Shown piece after piece: positions 1-6,232 of a DNA stretch of 6,691 nucleotides. The notes under the pieces are model-generated. The model was not told the origin of the DNA. It worked only from the letters and a program-made list of their open reading frames with translations, and made no database searches. How positions within the stretch are numbered: position 1 is the first letter of the stretch; each line of letters begins with the position of its first letter. The position numbers and the translations under genes are program-made. Source of the DNA: Bauldia sp. (GTDB lineage: Bacteria; Pseudomonadota; Alphaproteobacteria; Rhizobiales; Kaistiaceae); contig JAGRKY010000591.1 of assembly GCA_020442095.1 (NCBI GenBank), positions 1 through 6,691 on the forward strand, in the 5' to 3' direction.

Positions 1-294
1 ATAGACCCGCATGACGATCTCGAGCCGGTCGCCGAGCCGGTCGCGGAGCGGACGCAGCCGGGCGGCATAGTCTTCCGCCGCCTGGGTATCGTGGATCGAA
101 CACGGTCCGATCACCACGACCAGCCGGTCGTCCTCGCCCTGCAGGATGTCGCGGATCGAGCGCCGCGCTTCGGCGACGGTGCGGGTCGCGAGGCTGTCGC
201 GCGGGTATTCGGCGATGACCTCGGCAGGCGTACTCAGTTCCTTGATCTCGCGGATGCGAAGATCGTCGGTATCTTCCTCGATGACAGTCAACAC
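1..294 (-). CDS. aroG: Class I 3-deoxy-7-phosphoheptulonate (DAHP) synthase, N-terminal part
   Basis: Cytoplasmic enzyme joining phosphoenolpyruvate and erythrose 4-phosphate to DAHP, the first step of the shikimate pathway. The 98 visible codons include DDLRIREIKEL near the N-terminus, then DDRLVVVIGPCSIHD and LEIVMRVY. These match, from memory, the start of E. coli AroG/AroF/AroH (DDLRIKEIKEL, DDRLLVVIGPCSIHD, ELEIVMRVY). The gene continues past the left edge, so about the last two thirds, including most of the active site, is not seen. I chose GTG at 294 because AAGGAGA lies 7 nt upstream of it; the next codon is TTG, a possible but less well spaced alternative. A leader peptide and terminator lie directly upstream, so transcription is probably attenuated in response to aromatic amino acids. 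The family is very well supported; which paralogue (F, G or H) is not decided. Confidence 0.95.
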   Translation of the reverse strand, partial: MLTVIEEDTDDLRIREIKELSTPAEVIAEYPRDSLATRTVAEARRSIRDILQGEDDRLVVVIGPCSIHDTQAAEDYAARLRPLRDRLGDRLEIVMRVY

Positions 295-300
295 GGTCGG

Positions 301-307
301 TCTCCTT
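301..307 (-). promoter_or_regulatory. Ribosome binding site of the DAHP synthase gene
   Basis: On the minus strand this reads AAGGAGA, a near-consensus Shine-Dalgarno sequence 6-7 nt from GTG at 294. It decides the start in favour of GTG over the adjacent TTG. It lies just downstream of the terminator hairpin at 336-366, so it is transcribed only when that terminator is read through. Confidence 0.85.
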
Positions 308-335
308 TGGGTTTTCCGCCCCGCCGGCGACCAAC

Positions 336-366
336 AAAAAAGCCGCCGGAAGTTCCTGGCGGCTTT
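336..366 (-). terminator. Rho-independent attenuator terminator upstream of aroG
   Basis: On the minus strand AAAGCCGCC pairs perfectly with GGCGGCTTT around a 10-nt loop, and the 3' arm runs straight into a T tract (A at 336-341 on the plus strand). This is a textbook intrinsic terminator. Its place between the leader peptide stop (391) and the aroG ribosome binding site (301-307), in the same direction as both, makes it an attenuator rather than the end of a gene. A likely antiterminator pairing is TGGCGG in the leader (414-419) with CCGCCA of the 5' arm (357-362); that alternative was judged by eye and is short. Confidence 0.92.
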
Positions 367-390
367 CGGGAAAATTCTGGTTTCAATCGG

Positions 391-471
391 TCAGATCGAA
401 CGAACCCCTGCCTCCGCCACGGGATGCGGATAGCTAAACCAGAAGAAATAGGTCGCGGCGGCGGTGTTCAT
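391..471 (-). CDS. Aromatic amino acid leader peptide of aroG (26 aa)
   Basis: A short frame from ATG (469-471) to TGA (391-393) encodes 26 residues. Near its start is ATYFFWFSYP: three Phe, two Tyr and one Trp within seven consecutive codons (YFFWFSY). Such a run is expected only of a regulatory leader peptide whose translation senses charged Phe, Tyr and Trp tRNAs. It lies directly upstream of a terminator and then a DAHP synthase gene, the enzyme those amino acids control. There is no Shine-Dalgarno sequence before the ATG and no in-frame start upstream. The putative -10 box ends 7 nt before the ATG, so the mRNA may begin at or next to the A of ATG (leaderless). Sinorhizobium trpL is a known case of this arrangement. 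The peptide itself probably has no function beyond ribosome stalling. Confidence 0.92.
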   Translation of the reverse strand: MNTAAATYFFWFSYPHPVAEAGVRSI

Positions 472-478
472 GCCGCGG

Positions 479-507
479 GTTCTAGAAGAGAAATCGCCGT
501 CTGTCAC
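479..507 (-). promoter_or_regulatory. Putative sigma-70 type promoter of the aroG leader transcript
   Basis: On the minus strand GTGACA (502-507) matches five of six bases of TTGACA. TAGAAC (479-484) matches four of six of TATAAT, and the spacer is exactly 17 bp. The predicted start point falls on or within a base or two of the leader peptide ATG, which would explain the missing Shine-Dalgarno sequence. It sits 68 bp or less downstream of the preceding same-strand gene, so read-through from that gene is also possible. Only sequence similarity supports it. Confidence 0.55.
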
Positions 508-525
508 GCACGAATTGCGCGTGAC
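503..525 (-). repeat. 23-bp imperfect palindrome overlapping the putative -35 box
   Basis: GTCACGC at one end is matched by GCGTGAC at the other, with two further symmetric matches toward the centre. It is not followed by a T tract in either direction, so it does not look like an intrinsic terminator. It overlaps five of the six bases of the proposed -35 element. It could be an operator for a dimeric repressor or a weak stem after the upstream gene; no regulator is identifiable. Confidence 0.5.
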
Positions 526-539
526 CCCTCACGGCCGGC

Positions 540-3224
540 CTAGAGCCAGCATTCGACCTGGCGCAGACTGTCGTCGTCCGGGTCGGTGCGGATGGAGAAG
601 CCTAGCGATGCCATCAGGTCGAGCATGCGGCGATTGTCGGCGAGGATCGCGCCCTCGATCACCCTCAGGCCCTGGCTGCGCGCCGCCTCCATCAGGCCCT
701 TCATCAGCGACGAGCCGATGCCCTGCTTCTGCCTCTCGTCGCTGACTGCGATCGCGAATTCGCAGGATCTGCCGTCGGGATTGATGGTGTAGCGGGCAAC
801 GCCGATCTCCTTCTCGCGCCCGCCCTCTCGGAGCACCGCGATCAGCGCCATCTCCCGGCTGTAGTCGATCTGGGTGAAGCGGACGAGCATCTCCGGCGTC
901 AGCTCGTCGATGCTCTGCATGAAGCGGAAGTATTTCGCCTCGGCCGAAAGGTTGCGGACGAATTCCTGCTCGATCTCCGCGTCCTCGGGGCGGATCGGCC
1001 GAATCACCAGCTCGACGCCGTCCGGCAGGTAGCTGCTCTTGGTCAGATGCGCCGGATAGGGGTGGATCGCCATATGGGCATAGGGAACCGCCGTGGTGTG
1101 CGGCCGCTTGACCTTGATCCGCGCATCGATCGCGATCGCGCCGTCGGTATCCACGAAGAGCGGATTGATATCGAGCTCCTCGATATGCGGCAGCTCGCAG
1201 ACCAGCTCGGAGATGCGCAGCAGCACATCCTCGACGACCGTCTTGTCCACCGGCGGCATGTTGCGGAACGGGCCGAGCAGGCGCGAGATGCGCGTCTGGT
1301 CGATCAGCCGCCCGGCCAGCACCCGGTTGAGCGGCGGCAGCGCGACCGCATTGTCGCGGAGCAGCTCGGTCATCGTTCCGCCGGCGCCGAAGGAGACCAC
1401 CGGCCCGAAGACCTGGTCGTCCTTGACGCCGACCAGGAAGGAGCGGGAGTCGCCGCCGGTCACCATCGGCTCGATCGTCACGCCGCGGATATTCGCGTCG
1501 GGCCGCGCCGCCTTGACGTTCTCCATCAGGGCGTGGAAGGCCGCGCGGACCTCCCCGGCGGTCATGATGTTGGTGCGCACGCCGCCGACGTCCGACTTGT
1601 GCGAGATGTCCGGCGAGCTGATCTTCATCGCCACGGGGAAGCCGAGCGTCTCGGCAACGACCAACGCCTCGGCGACGTCGCGCGCCTCGCGCGTCGGGTT
1701 GCAGCGGACATGGAAGGCGCTGAGCACCGCCTTCGACTCGACGTCGGAGAGCATGCTGCGTCCCTGGGCGAGGACCGCCTCGATGATCATCCGCGCACCC
1801 TCGACATCCGGCAGCTTGCGGTCGTCGGAAAGCGGCGCCGGCGTCTGGAGCAGCAGGCCCTGGTTCAGCTTGAAATGGGCGAGATAGGAAAAGGCCTCGA
1901 CCGCCCGCTCCGGCGTGGTGAAATCCGAGACGCCGTTCGCGGAAAGCATGCTGCGCCCCTCCGCCACCCGGACCTGGCCCATGAAGCAGGCGAGGATCGG
2001 CTTCCGGGTATTTTCGCCCGCGGCGGCGATGATCGCTTCGGCCGCGGCATTCGGGTCGGTCATCGCCTGGGGCGTCAGCATGGCGAGCACGCCGTCGACA
2101 TTCTTGTCGGCAAGACAGGCCGACACCGCCATCCGGTAGGCCTCCGGCGCGGCATCGCCGAGGATGTCGACCGGGTTGCCGTGCGACCAGTAGGGGGGGA
2201 GCTTCTCGTCGAGCTTCGCCATCGTCTCCGGCGCGAGATCGGCGAGCGCGACGCCGAGGTCGCCGGCACGGTCGGCGGCGAGCACGCCGGCGCCGCCGCC
2301 ATTGGTGACGATGGCGAGCCGGTTGCCCGGCGCGCGGCGCCGTTCCGACAGGATCTCGGCCGCGGCGAAGAGCTGGCCGAAGGTCATGGCGCGGACGACG
2401 CCGGCGCGCTCCAGCGCCGCATCGAACACGTCGTCGGAACCGATCAGGGCGCCGGTATGGGTGCTTGCAGCCTTCGAGCCCCGCTCATGCCGGCCCGCCT
2501 TCAACACGATGACCGGCTTGGAGCGCGCCGCGATCTTGAGCCCGCTCATGAAGGCGCGCGCGTCCTTGACGCCCTCGACATAGAGCAGGATCGCGTCCGA
2601 TTGCGCGTCGCTCGCCAGGTAGTCGAGGATGTCGCCGAAGTCGACGTCGGTGGCGTTACCGAGCGAGACGATGGTCGAGAAGCCGATGTGATGCGGTGCC
2701 GCGAAGTCGACGATGGCGGTGCAGAGGGCGCCCGACTGCGAGACAAGCGCGAGCCGACCGGTCGGTGCGGAGGAATCGAGGAAGGTCGCGTTGAGGCCGA
2801 TCGCAGGGCGCATCACGCCAAGGCAGTTCGGACCAACGAAGCGGACTTCGGCGCGCCGCGCCTCGTCGGCGATATGCGCCTCCAGCGTCCGACCCGCCTC
2901 GCCCATCTCGCCGAAGCCGGCCGACAGGACGATCGCCGCCCCGACGCGTTTCTCGCCGCATTCCCGGATGATCTCGGGCACCACCTTGGCCGGAGTCGCG
3001 ATGACGACCAGGTCGAACCGGGCTTCGACCTCGGTTATCGACGGGTAGCATTTGCGGCCCGAGACCTCATCATGCTTCGGATTGACCGGGATGACATCGC
3101 CCTGGAAACCGTCCGAGATCAGGTTCTTGAACACCCGGCCCCCGACGCTCGTCGGATCCTCGCTCGCACCCACCACGGCGATCGCGCGCGGGTTGAAAAT
3201 CGTCTCCAGCCGATGTGGCCCCAT
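540..3224 (-). CDS. NDP-forming acyl-CoA synthetase fused to GNAT acetyltransferase (Pat/PatZ-like)
   Basis: Cytoplasmic 894-residue protein with the domain order of Pat/PatZ lysine acetyltransferases (E. coli PatZ is about 886 aa). These acetylate acetyl-CoA synthetase and other proteins. Residues about 8-135 form a CoA-binding Rossmann domain (AIAVVGASEDP). Residues about 155-460 are succinyl-CoA-ligase-like (LVSQSGAL at 160-167; STHTGALIGSD at 254-264). Residues about 490-705 are an ATP-grasp domain (MKISSPDISHKSDVGGV; LDINPLF). Residues about 735-890 are GNAT, with EFAIAV at 822-827 and acetyl-CoA loop Q832-K-Q-G-I-G837. His256 aligns with the phosphorylated histidine of ADP-forming acetyl-CoA synthetases, and His542 with their second, ATP-grasp histidine. 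E. coli PatZ, recalled from memory, has NTTAG in place of STHTGA. So this protein may still make acyl-CoA with ATP or ADP turnover, may acetylate proteins, or both. The start is ATG at 3224 with TGGAG 6-7 nt upstream. Confidence 0.93.
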   Translation of the reverse strand: MGPHRLETIFNPRAIAVVGASEDPTSVGGRVFKNLISDGFQGDVIPVNPKHDEVSGRKCYPSITEVEARFDLVVIATPAKVVPEIIRECGEKRVGAAIVLSAGFGEMGEAGRTLEAHIADEARRAEVRFVGPNCLGVMRPAIGLNATFLDSSAPTGRLALVSQSGALCTAIVDFAAPHHIGFSTIVSLGNATDVDFGDILDYLASDAQSDAILLYVEGVKDARAFMSGLKIAARSKPVIVLKAGRHERGSKAASTHTGALIGSDDVFDAALERAGVVRAMTFGQLFAAAEILSERRRAPGNRLAIVTNGGGAGVLAADRAGDLGVALADLAPETMAKLDEKLPPYWSHGNPVDILGDAAPEAYRMAVSACLADKNVDGVLAMLTPQAMTDPNAAAEAIIAAAGENTRKPILACFMGQVRVAEGRSMLSANGVSDFTTPERAVEAFSYLAHFKLNQGLLLQTPAPLSDDRKLPDVEGARMIIEAVLAQGRSMLSDVESKAVLSAFHVRCNPTREARDVAEALVVAETLGFPVAMKISSPDISHKSDVGGVRTNIMTAGEVRAAFHALMENVKAARPDANIRGVTIEPMVTGGDSRSFLVGVKDDQVFGPVVSFGAGGTMTELLRDNAVALPPLNRVLAGRLIDQTRISRLLGPFRNMPPVDKTVVEDVLLRISELVCELPHIEELDINPLFVDTDGAIAIDARIKVKRPHTTAVPYAHMAIHPYPAHLTKSSYLPDGVELVIRPIRPEDAEIEQEFVRNLSAEAKYFRFMQSIDELTPEMLVRFTQIDYSREMALIAVLREGGREKEIGVARYTINPDGRSCEFAIAVSDERQKQGIGSSLMKGLMEAARSQGLRVIEGAILADNRRMLDLMASLGFSIRTDPDDDSLRQVECWL

Positions 3225-3489
3225 GGCTATCTCCAGCTTATCCGTAGCGATCCCTCCCTTCTTATCGCAGACGGACTATGTCGCTTTGATGCTAACCAGA
3301 CCAGACTGAATCGACTCTGAATCACATATCGGGGCCTTTGCGACGCGGCGGGCGCAGCGTCCGCCACCGGTTCCTGGCACCGCGTGCTTCAACCGGTCGC
3401 GGCCCTCCAGAGCCTGCCACGTCGGGGTAGCAGCCCACCGCCCGGCACGGTATGCCGCGTCGAAACGGAATCGCACGGAGAGCCGCGAG

Positions 3490-3927
3490 ATGTTCGCCCA
3501 GATCTTTTTCGGAGCCTTGCTGCTGGCCCTTTCCGCGATGCTCTATGTCGTCGCGATGGTGCCGACCAGCCGGCTCGTCACCCGGGAGGCGGATCATCCG
3601 GACAAGCCGCTCGGATCGGCCCGCGCCATCCTCCTCGTCGGCATCGTCGCTCTCGCGGTCGTCTTCGGGCACACCGTCGTGGTCTGGATCTGGTCGATCG
3701 CCTTTGTCGTCTCCGGCGCCCTGCCGAACATGGAGCAGTCGGTCTATTTCACGCTCGTCACCTACACGACCCTCGGCTACGGCGACCTGACGCTCACCGA
3801 GGAATTCCGGGTCTTCGGGACAATGGCGGCCGTCACCGGCCTGCTCAATTTCGGCATCAGCACGGCCTTCCTGGTCGGCGTGATCAGTCGGATCCTGCCG
3901 CACACCCATCAGCATTCGGCCGGGTGA
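3490..3927 (+). CDS. Small potassium-channel-like membrane protein (Ion_trans_2 type)
   Basis: Inner-membrane protein of 145 residues. Three hydrophobic segments are visible: about 4-24, 46-75 and 106-133. Between the last two is a pore loop with TYTTLGYGD (91-99), a variant of the TVGYGD potassium selectivity filter. The GHTVVVWIWSIAF stretch (60-72) and the extra N-terminal helix resemble a widespread proteobacterial group of about 140-residue single-pore proteins in the two-TM channel superfamily. It has no RCK, cyclic-nucleotide or other sensory domain, so gating is unknown. The ATG at 3490 is preceded by GGAG at 3477-3480, 9 nt away. It is divergent from the acyl-CoA synthetase/GNAT gene across 265 bp and converges on the LysM gene. 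Channel fold is well supported; potassium specificity is inferred from the filter. Confidence 0.88.
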   Translation: MFAQIFFGALLLALSAMLYVVAMVPTSRLVTREADHPDKPLGSARAILLVGIVALAVVFGHTVVVWIWSIAFVVSGALPNMEQSVYFTLVTYTTLGYGDLTLTEEFRVFGTMAAVTGLLNFGISTAFLVGVISRILPHTHQHSAG

Positions 3928-3950
3928 CGCCGCCGCGGGGCGGCGGCGTC
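3926..3950. terminator. GC-rich hairpin between convergent genes
   Basis: GACGCCGCCG pairs perfectly with CGGCGGCGTC over 10 bp around a 5-nt loop. It begins inside the TGA of the channel gene and ends 7 bp before the stop of the LysM gene. Neither side has a T tract, so it is not a canonical intrinsic terminator. Its symmetric place between two convergent stop codons suggests it insulates both transcripts or protects their 3' ends. Confidence 0.5.
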
Positions 3951-3957
3951 GAAGCCG

Positions 3958-4449
3958 TCACATGCCGATCGGGATCCTCAGCGCCTGGCCGACGAAGATC
4001 AGGTTCGGGTCGGTGATCACCAGCGGGTTGGCGCGCACGATGTTGCCGAAGGCAGACGCGCTCCCGTAGTTGTCGGCGGCGATCGCCGACAGGGTATCGC
4101 CCGGCTTGACGACATGGATGCGATAGCCGACATAGCCGGGGACAATACCCGGCCCGTAGATGACGGGGACCGTCACCTTGTTGATCTCGGAACCGTCCTG
4201 GGCACTTTCCTCGTAGACCTCGACGAACAGCCGGTCGAGCTGGAAGGCTGCGCCGGTGACGTCGATGGCGAGCTGGAACTGGCCGTGCTCGCCGGTTCCG
4301 CCGCCGACATTGAAGAAGCCGGTGCGTTCGTCGTGACCGTCATGTACGCGGTATTGCAGGGTCGCCTCGAACCCCTGTCCGATGCCGCCGACCAGGATGG
4401 GATTTCCCACCAGGTCATAGGCCATGGGCTGCTGAATCAGATTGACCAT
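3958..4449 (-). CDS. LysM domain protein with Gmad2-like N-terminal domain
   Basis: Protein of 163 residues in two parts. Residues about 5-97 resemble the Gmad2 immunoglobulin-like domain (YDLVGNPILVGGIGQGFEATL, shortened here to its ends; EESAQDGSEINKVTVPV), best known from spore germination proteins but common outside Firmicutes. Residues about 109-160 are a LysM module (YRIHVVKPGDTLSAIA, then NIVRANP and QALRIP), which usually binds N-acetylglucosamine-containing glycans such as peptidoglycan. No catalytic domain is present. The N-terminus is MVNLIQQP, with no signal peptide, lipobox or membrane helix. GAGGAGG lies 7 nt before ATG 4449, so this start is firm and a hidden signal sequence upstream is unlikely. 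Where the protein acts is therefore unclear. LysM is certain; the Gmad2 call is from recalled pattern. Confidence 0.85.
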   Translation of the reverse strand: MVNLIQQPMAYDLVGNPILVGGIGQGFEATLQYRVHDGHDERTGFFNVGGGTGEHGQFQLAIDVTGAAFQLDRLFVEVYEESAQDGSEINKVTVPVIYGPGIVPGYVGYRIHVVKPGDTLSAIAADNYGSASAFGNIVRANPLVITDPNLIFVGQALRIPIGM

Positions 4450-4688
4450 CGTCTCGCCTCCTCGTGACGGGCGACCTCGCCGGGCCGCCCCGGTTCACAC
4501 TGATCACGTCAGTCAATTGGCTCGCGGTACGTCGTCCCGTCATTCTGGCAAAGTTGCACGCCGCCGTCGGGACCACTTCTTGTGGCGCGGTAAAACGTTC
4601 GTTTCATGACCGCTGCAAATGCCGCCCAATGCCGGCCGGTCGGGCGCGAATCACGACGCGTGCTAGACTTGCGGAAACCGCAACCGCT

Positions 4689-4692
4689 GGAG
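4689..4692 (+). promoter_or_regulatory. Ribosome binding site that fixes the antiporter TTG start
   Basis: GGAG lies 7 nt upstream of TTG at 4700. The first ATG in that frame is at 4742, inside the first membrane helix, and no GTG lies between. The spacing and the need for an intact first helix both favour TTG. Confidence 0.7.
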
Positions 4693-4699
4693 CCGCCGA

Positions 4700-6232
4700 T
4701 TGGAAGAGCATGTCGTCGACCTGACCGGTATCGCCTTCATCATGGCGATCGCCGCCCTGCTCGGCTTCGTGCTCATGCGCTTCCGCCAGCCGCCGATCGT
4801 CGGCTACATCCTCGCCGGCGTCGTGCTCGGGCCGACCGGCTTCGGCCTCGTTTCCAATACCGGCTCGATCACCGCGCTCGCCGAGCTCGGTGTGATCATG
4901 CTGCTCTTCCTGATCGGCATGGAGCTGTCGGTCCGCGTCTTCGCCACCGTGGCGGCGACCTCCTCGATCGTCACCGCCGGGCAGATACTTGCCAGCCTCG
5001 CGGTCGCCGGGCTGCTCGGCCTCGCCTTTGGCTGGAATGTCGAGGCCGTTCTCGCCATCGGCTTCATCGTCGCGATCTCCTCGACCGCGGTCGCGATGCA
5101 GATGCTCGACGAGCTCGGCGAGCTGAGATCCGCGACCGGGCGCATCACCGTCGGCGTGCTGATCGCGCAGGATATCGCCGTCGTGCCGATGCTGGTGATC
5201 CTCTCCTCCTTTGGCGGCGACAGCAATATCGGCTGGCTGCTCATCAAGCTCGCCATTGCCGCGATCCTGATCTTCTCGCTGCTGCGCTACCTCTCCACCC
5301 GCCCCGGCAAGCTGAAGCTGCCGTTTACCGAGCGGATCAGCGGCCGGGTCGACCTGGTCGCCCTCGCCAGCGTCGCCTTCTGCTTCGGCGCGGCGGCGCT
5401 GACCAGCCTCGCCGGCCTGTCGGCGGCCTTCGGCGCCTTCCTCGCCGGCCTGGTCATCGCCGGCTCGACGATGCGCGCCGAGGCGATCGCCGCCACCCAT
5501 CCGATCCAGAGCCTTTTGATCGTCGTCTTCTTCCTGTCGATCGGCCTGTTGATCGACCTCAACTTCGTCATAGCCAATCTCGGCACAGTGATCGTGGTGG
5601 TCATCGCCGTCCTGGCGGCCAAGACCTGCATCAACGTCGCCCTCTTGCGCCTCGTGAAAACACCTTGGGAACAGGCCTTCCCCGGCGGGCTGATCATGTC
5701 GCAGATCGGGGAATTCTCCTTCGTCCTCGCCGCGAGCGGCCTCGCCTCCGGCGCGGTCTCCCGGGATACCTACCGCCTCGCGATCGCGGTGATCGCCATC
5801 TCGCTTCTCGTCAGCCCGCTGTGGATGGTGTCGCTCCGCCGTTTCCAGGCGATCGCGCGCGCCGGCATCACCAACTTCCGCGAGGCGCTGGCGGAGGTCT
5901 ATGCGAGCGAGATCGGGGAGATCGAGCGCGGCCGATTGCTGGTCTCGCGCGGCGCGCTCTACGCAAAGCGGCGGGTACGGGCGGCGCGCATCGCCTGGCA
6001 GTGGCGACGGCGGAGCCGGCGCCAATCGGCGGCGAAGGCCGCCGCGGAGGCCGCGAGCGCAGCTCCGGTCAGCGACACGCCCGCCCCGGACGAACCGACG
6101 GCCGAGGCCGCCCCGATCCGGCCCGAGTCCGACGGCAAGCTTCCGGAGACTGACGGCCCGGAAATCAATGGCCCGGAAAGCAGCGGCCCGGAAACAACCG
6201 GCCCCGGTACCAACGGCAAGGTGAAGCCATGA
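4700..6232 (+). CDS. CPA2-family monovalent cation/proton antiporter (KefB/KefC-like membrane domain)
   Basis: Inner-membrane antiporter of 510 residues, likely exchanging K+ or Na+ for protons. Hydrophobic helices fill residues about 8-378. Family hallmarks are PPIVGYILAGVVLGP (31-45), AELGVIMLLFLIGMELS (61-77), AISSTAVAMQML (125-136), the ion-site QD at 157-158 in LIAQDIAVVPML, and SQIGEFSFVLA (334-344). KefB/KefC carry a cytoplasmic RCK (TrkA-N) Rossmann domain after the membrane part; none is present here. Instead residues 379-450 are a helical, increasingly Arg/Lys-rich stretch, followed by an Ala/Pro/Glu-rich tail with four XGPEX repeats. Nucleotide or glutathione gating of the Kef kind is therefore unlikely. 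The start is TTG with GGAG 7 nt before. The stop overlaps the next gene by ATGA, so the two are probably co-transcribed and translationally coupled. The ion transported is not determined. Confidence 0.92.
   Translation: MEEHVVDLTGIAFIMAIAALLGFVLMRFRQPPIVGYILAGVVLGPTGFGLVSNTGSITALAELGVIMLLFLIGMELSVRVFATVAATSSIVTAGQILASLAVAGLLGLAFGWNVEAVLAIGFIVAISSTAVAMQMLDELGELRSATGRITVGVLIAQDIAVVPMLVILSSFGGDSNIGWLLIKLAIAAILIFSLLRYLSTRPGKLKLPFTERISGRVDLVALASVAFCFGAAALTSLAGLSAAFGAFLAGLVIAGSTMRAEAIAATHPIQSLLIVVFFLSIGLLIDLNFVIANLGTVIVVVIAVLAAKTCINVALLRLVKTPWEQAFPGGLIMSQIGEFSFVLAASGLASGAVSRDTYRLAIAVIAISLLVSPLWMVSLRRFQAIARAGITNFREALAEVYASEIGEIERGRLLVSRGALYAKRRVRAARIAWQWRRRSRRQSAAKAAAEAASAAPVSDTPAPDEPTAEAAPIRPESDGKLPETDGPEINGPESSGPETTGPGTNGKVKP
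6152..6211 (+). repeat. Four tandem 15-bp units encoding XGPEX pentapeptides
   Basis: Units at 6152, 6167, 6182 and 6197 share the core GGCCCGGAAA (the fourth has GGCCCCGGTA). They encode DGPEI, NGPES, SGPET and TGPGT at residues 485-504 of the antiporter. They stay exactly in frame, so copy-number change would alter the tail length in five-residue steps without disrupting the downstream overlap. The segment looks disordered and acidic. Confidence 0.88.

Larger units (their letters stand above)
336..471 (-). promoter_or_regulatory. Transcription attenuator (ribosome-mediated) controlling aroG
   Basis: The unit comprises the leader peptide, a competing RNA stem and the terminator. Codons Phe-Trp-Phe contain TTCTGGTTT (436-444), which pairs perfectly over 9 bp with AAACCAGAA (375-383), 8 nt before the terminator stem. 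A ribosome stalled on the aromatic codons would cover the first strand of this helix. That would free TGGCGG (414-419) to pair with the terminator 5' arm and allow read-through; with plentiful aromatic amino acids the terminator would form. The pairings are seen in the sequence; the order of events is inferred from classical attenuation. Confidence 0.85.

Noticed and set aside
2193..2199. Run of seven G in the acyl-CoA synthetase/GNAT gene as a possible frameshift or phase-variation site
   Set aside because: The frame is intact across it and encodes the expected Leu-Pro-Pro-Tyr segment. One run of seven deep inside a housekeeping-type gene is weak evidence for programmed slippage.
1047..3320. 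757-codon open frame on the plus strand
   Set aside because: It lies antisense to the acyl-CoA synthetase/GNAT gene, whose domains are unmistakable. Its translation is compositionally biased (Arg, Asp, His, Gly) with no recognisable domain, as expected of a GC-rich shadow frame.
3347..3365. Hairpin GGCGGGCG / CGTCCGCC with a 3-nt loop in the divergent spacer
   Set aside because: It includes a G-U pair, has no T tract and no link to a start or stop codon. Such stems are common by chance at this base composition.
3322..4016. Overlapping frames of about 200 codons on both strands around the channel gene
   Set aside because: The channel frame carries the TLGYGD filter and a ribosome binding site; the others are charged, low-complexity shadows.
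4499..4513. Inverted repeat ACTGA-n5-TCAGT and an adjacent TTGACT on the minus strand, as a promoter or operator of the LysM gene
   Set aside because: No -10-like hexamer lies 16-18 bp downstream of TTGACT, and the 5-bp arms are too short to separate from chance.
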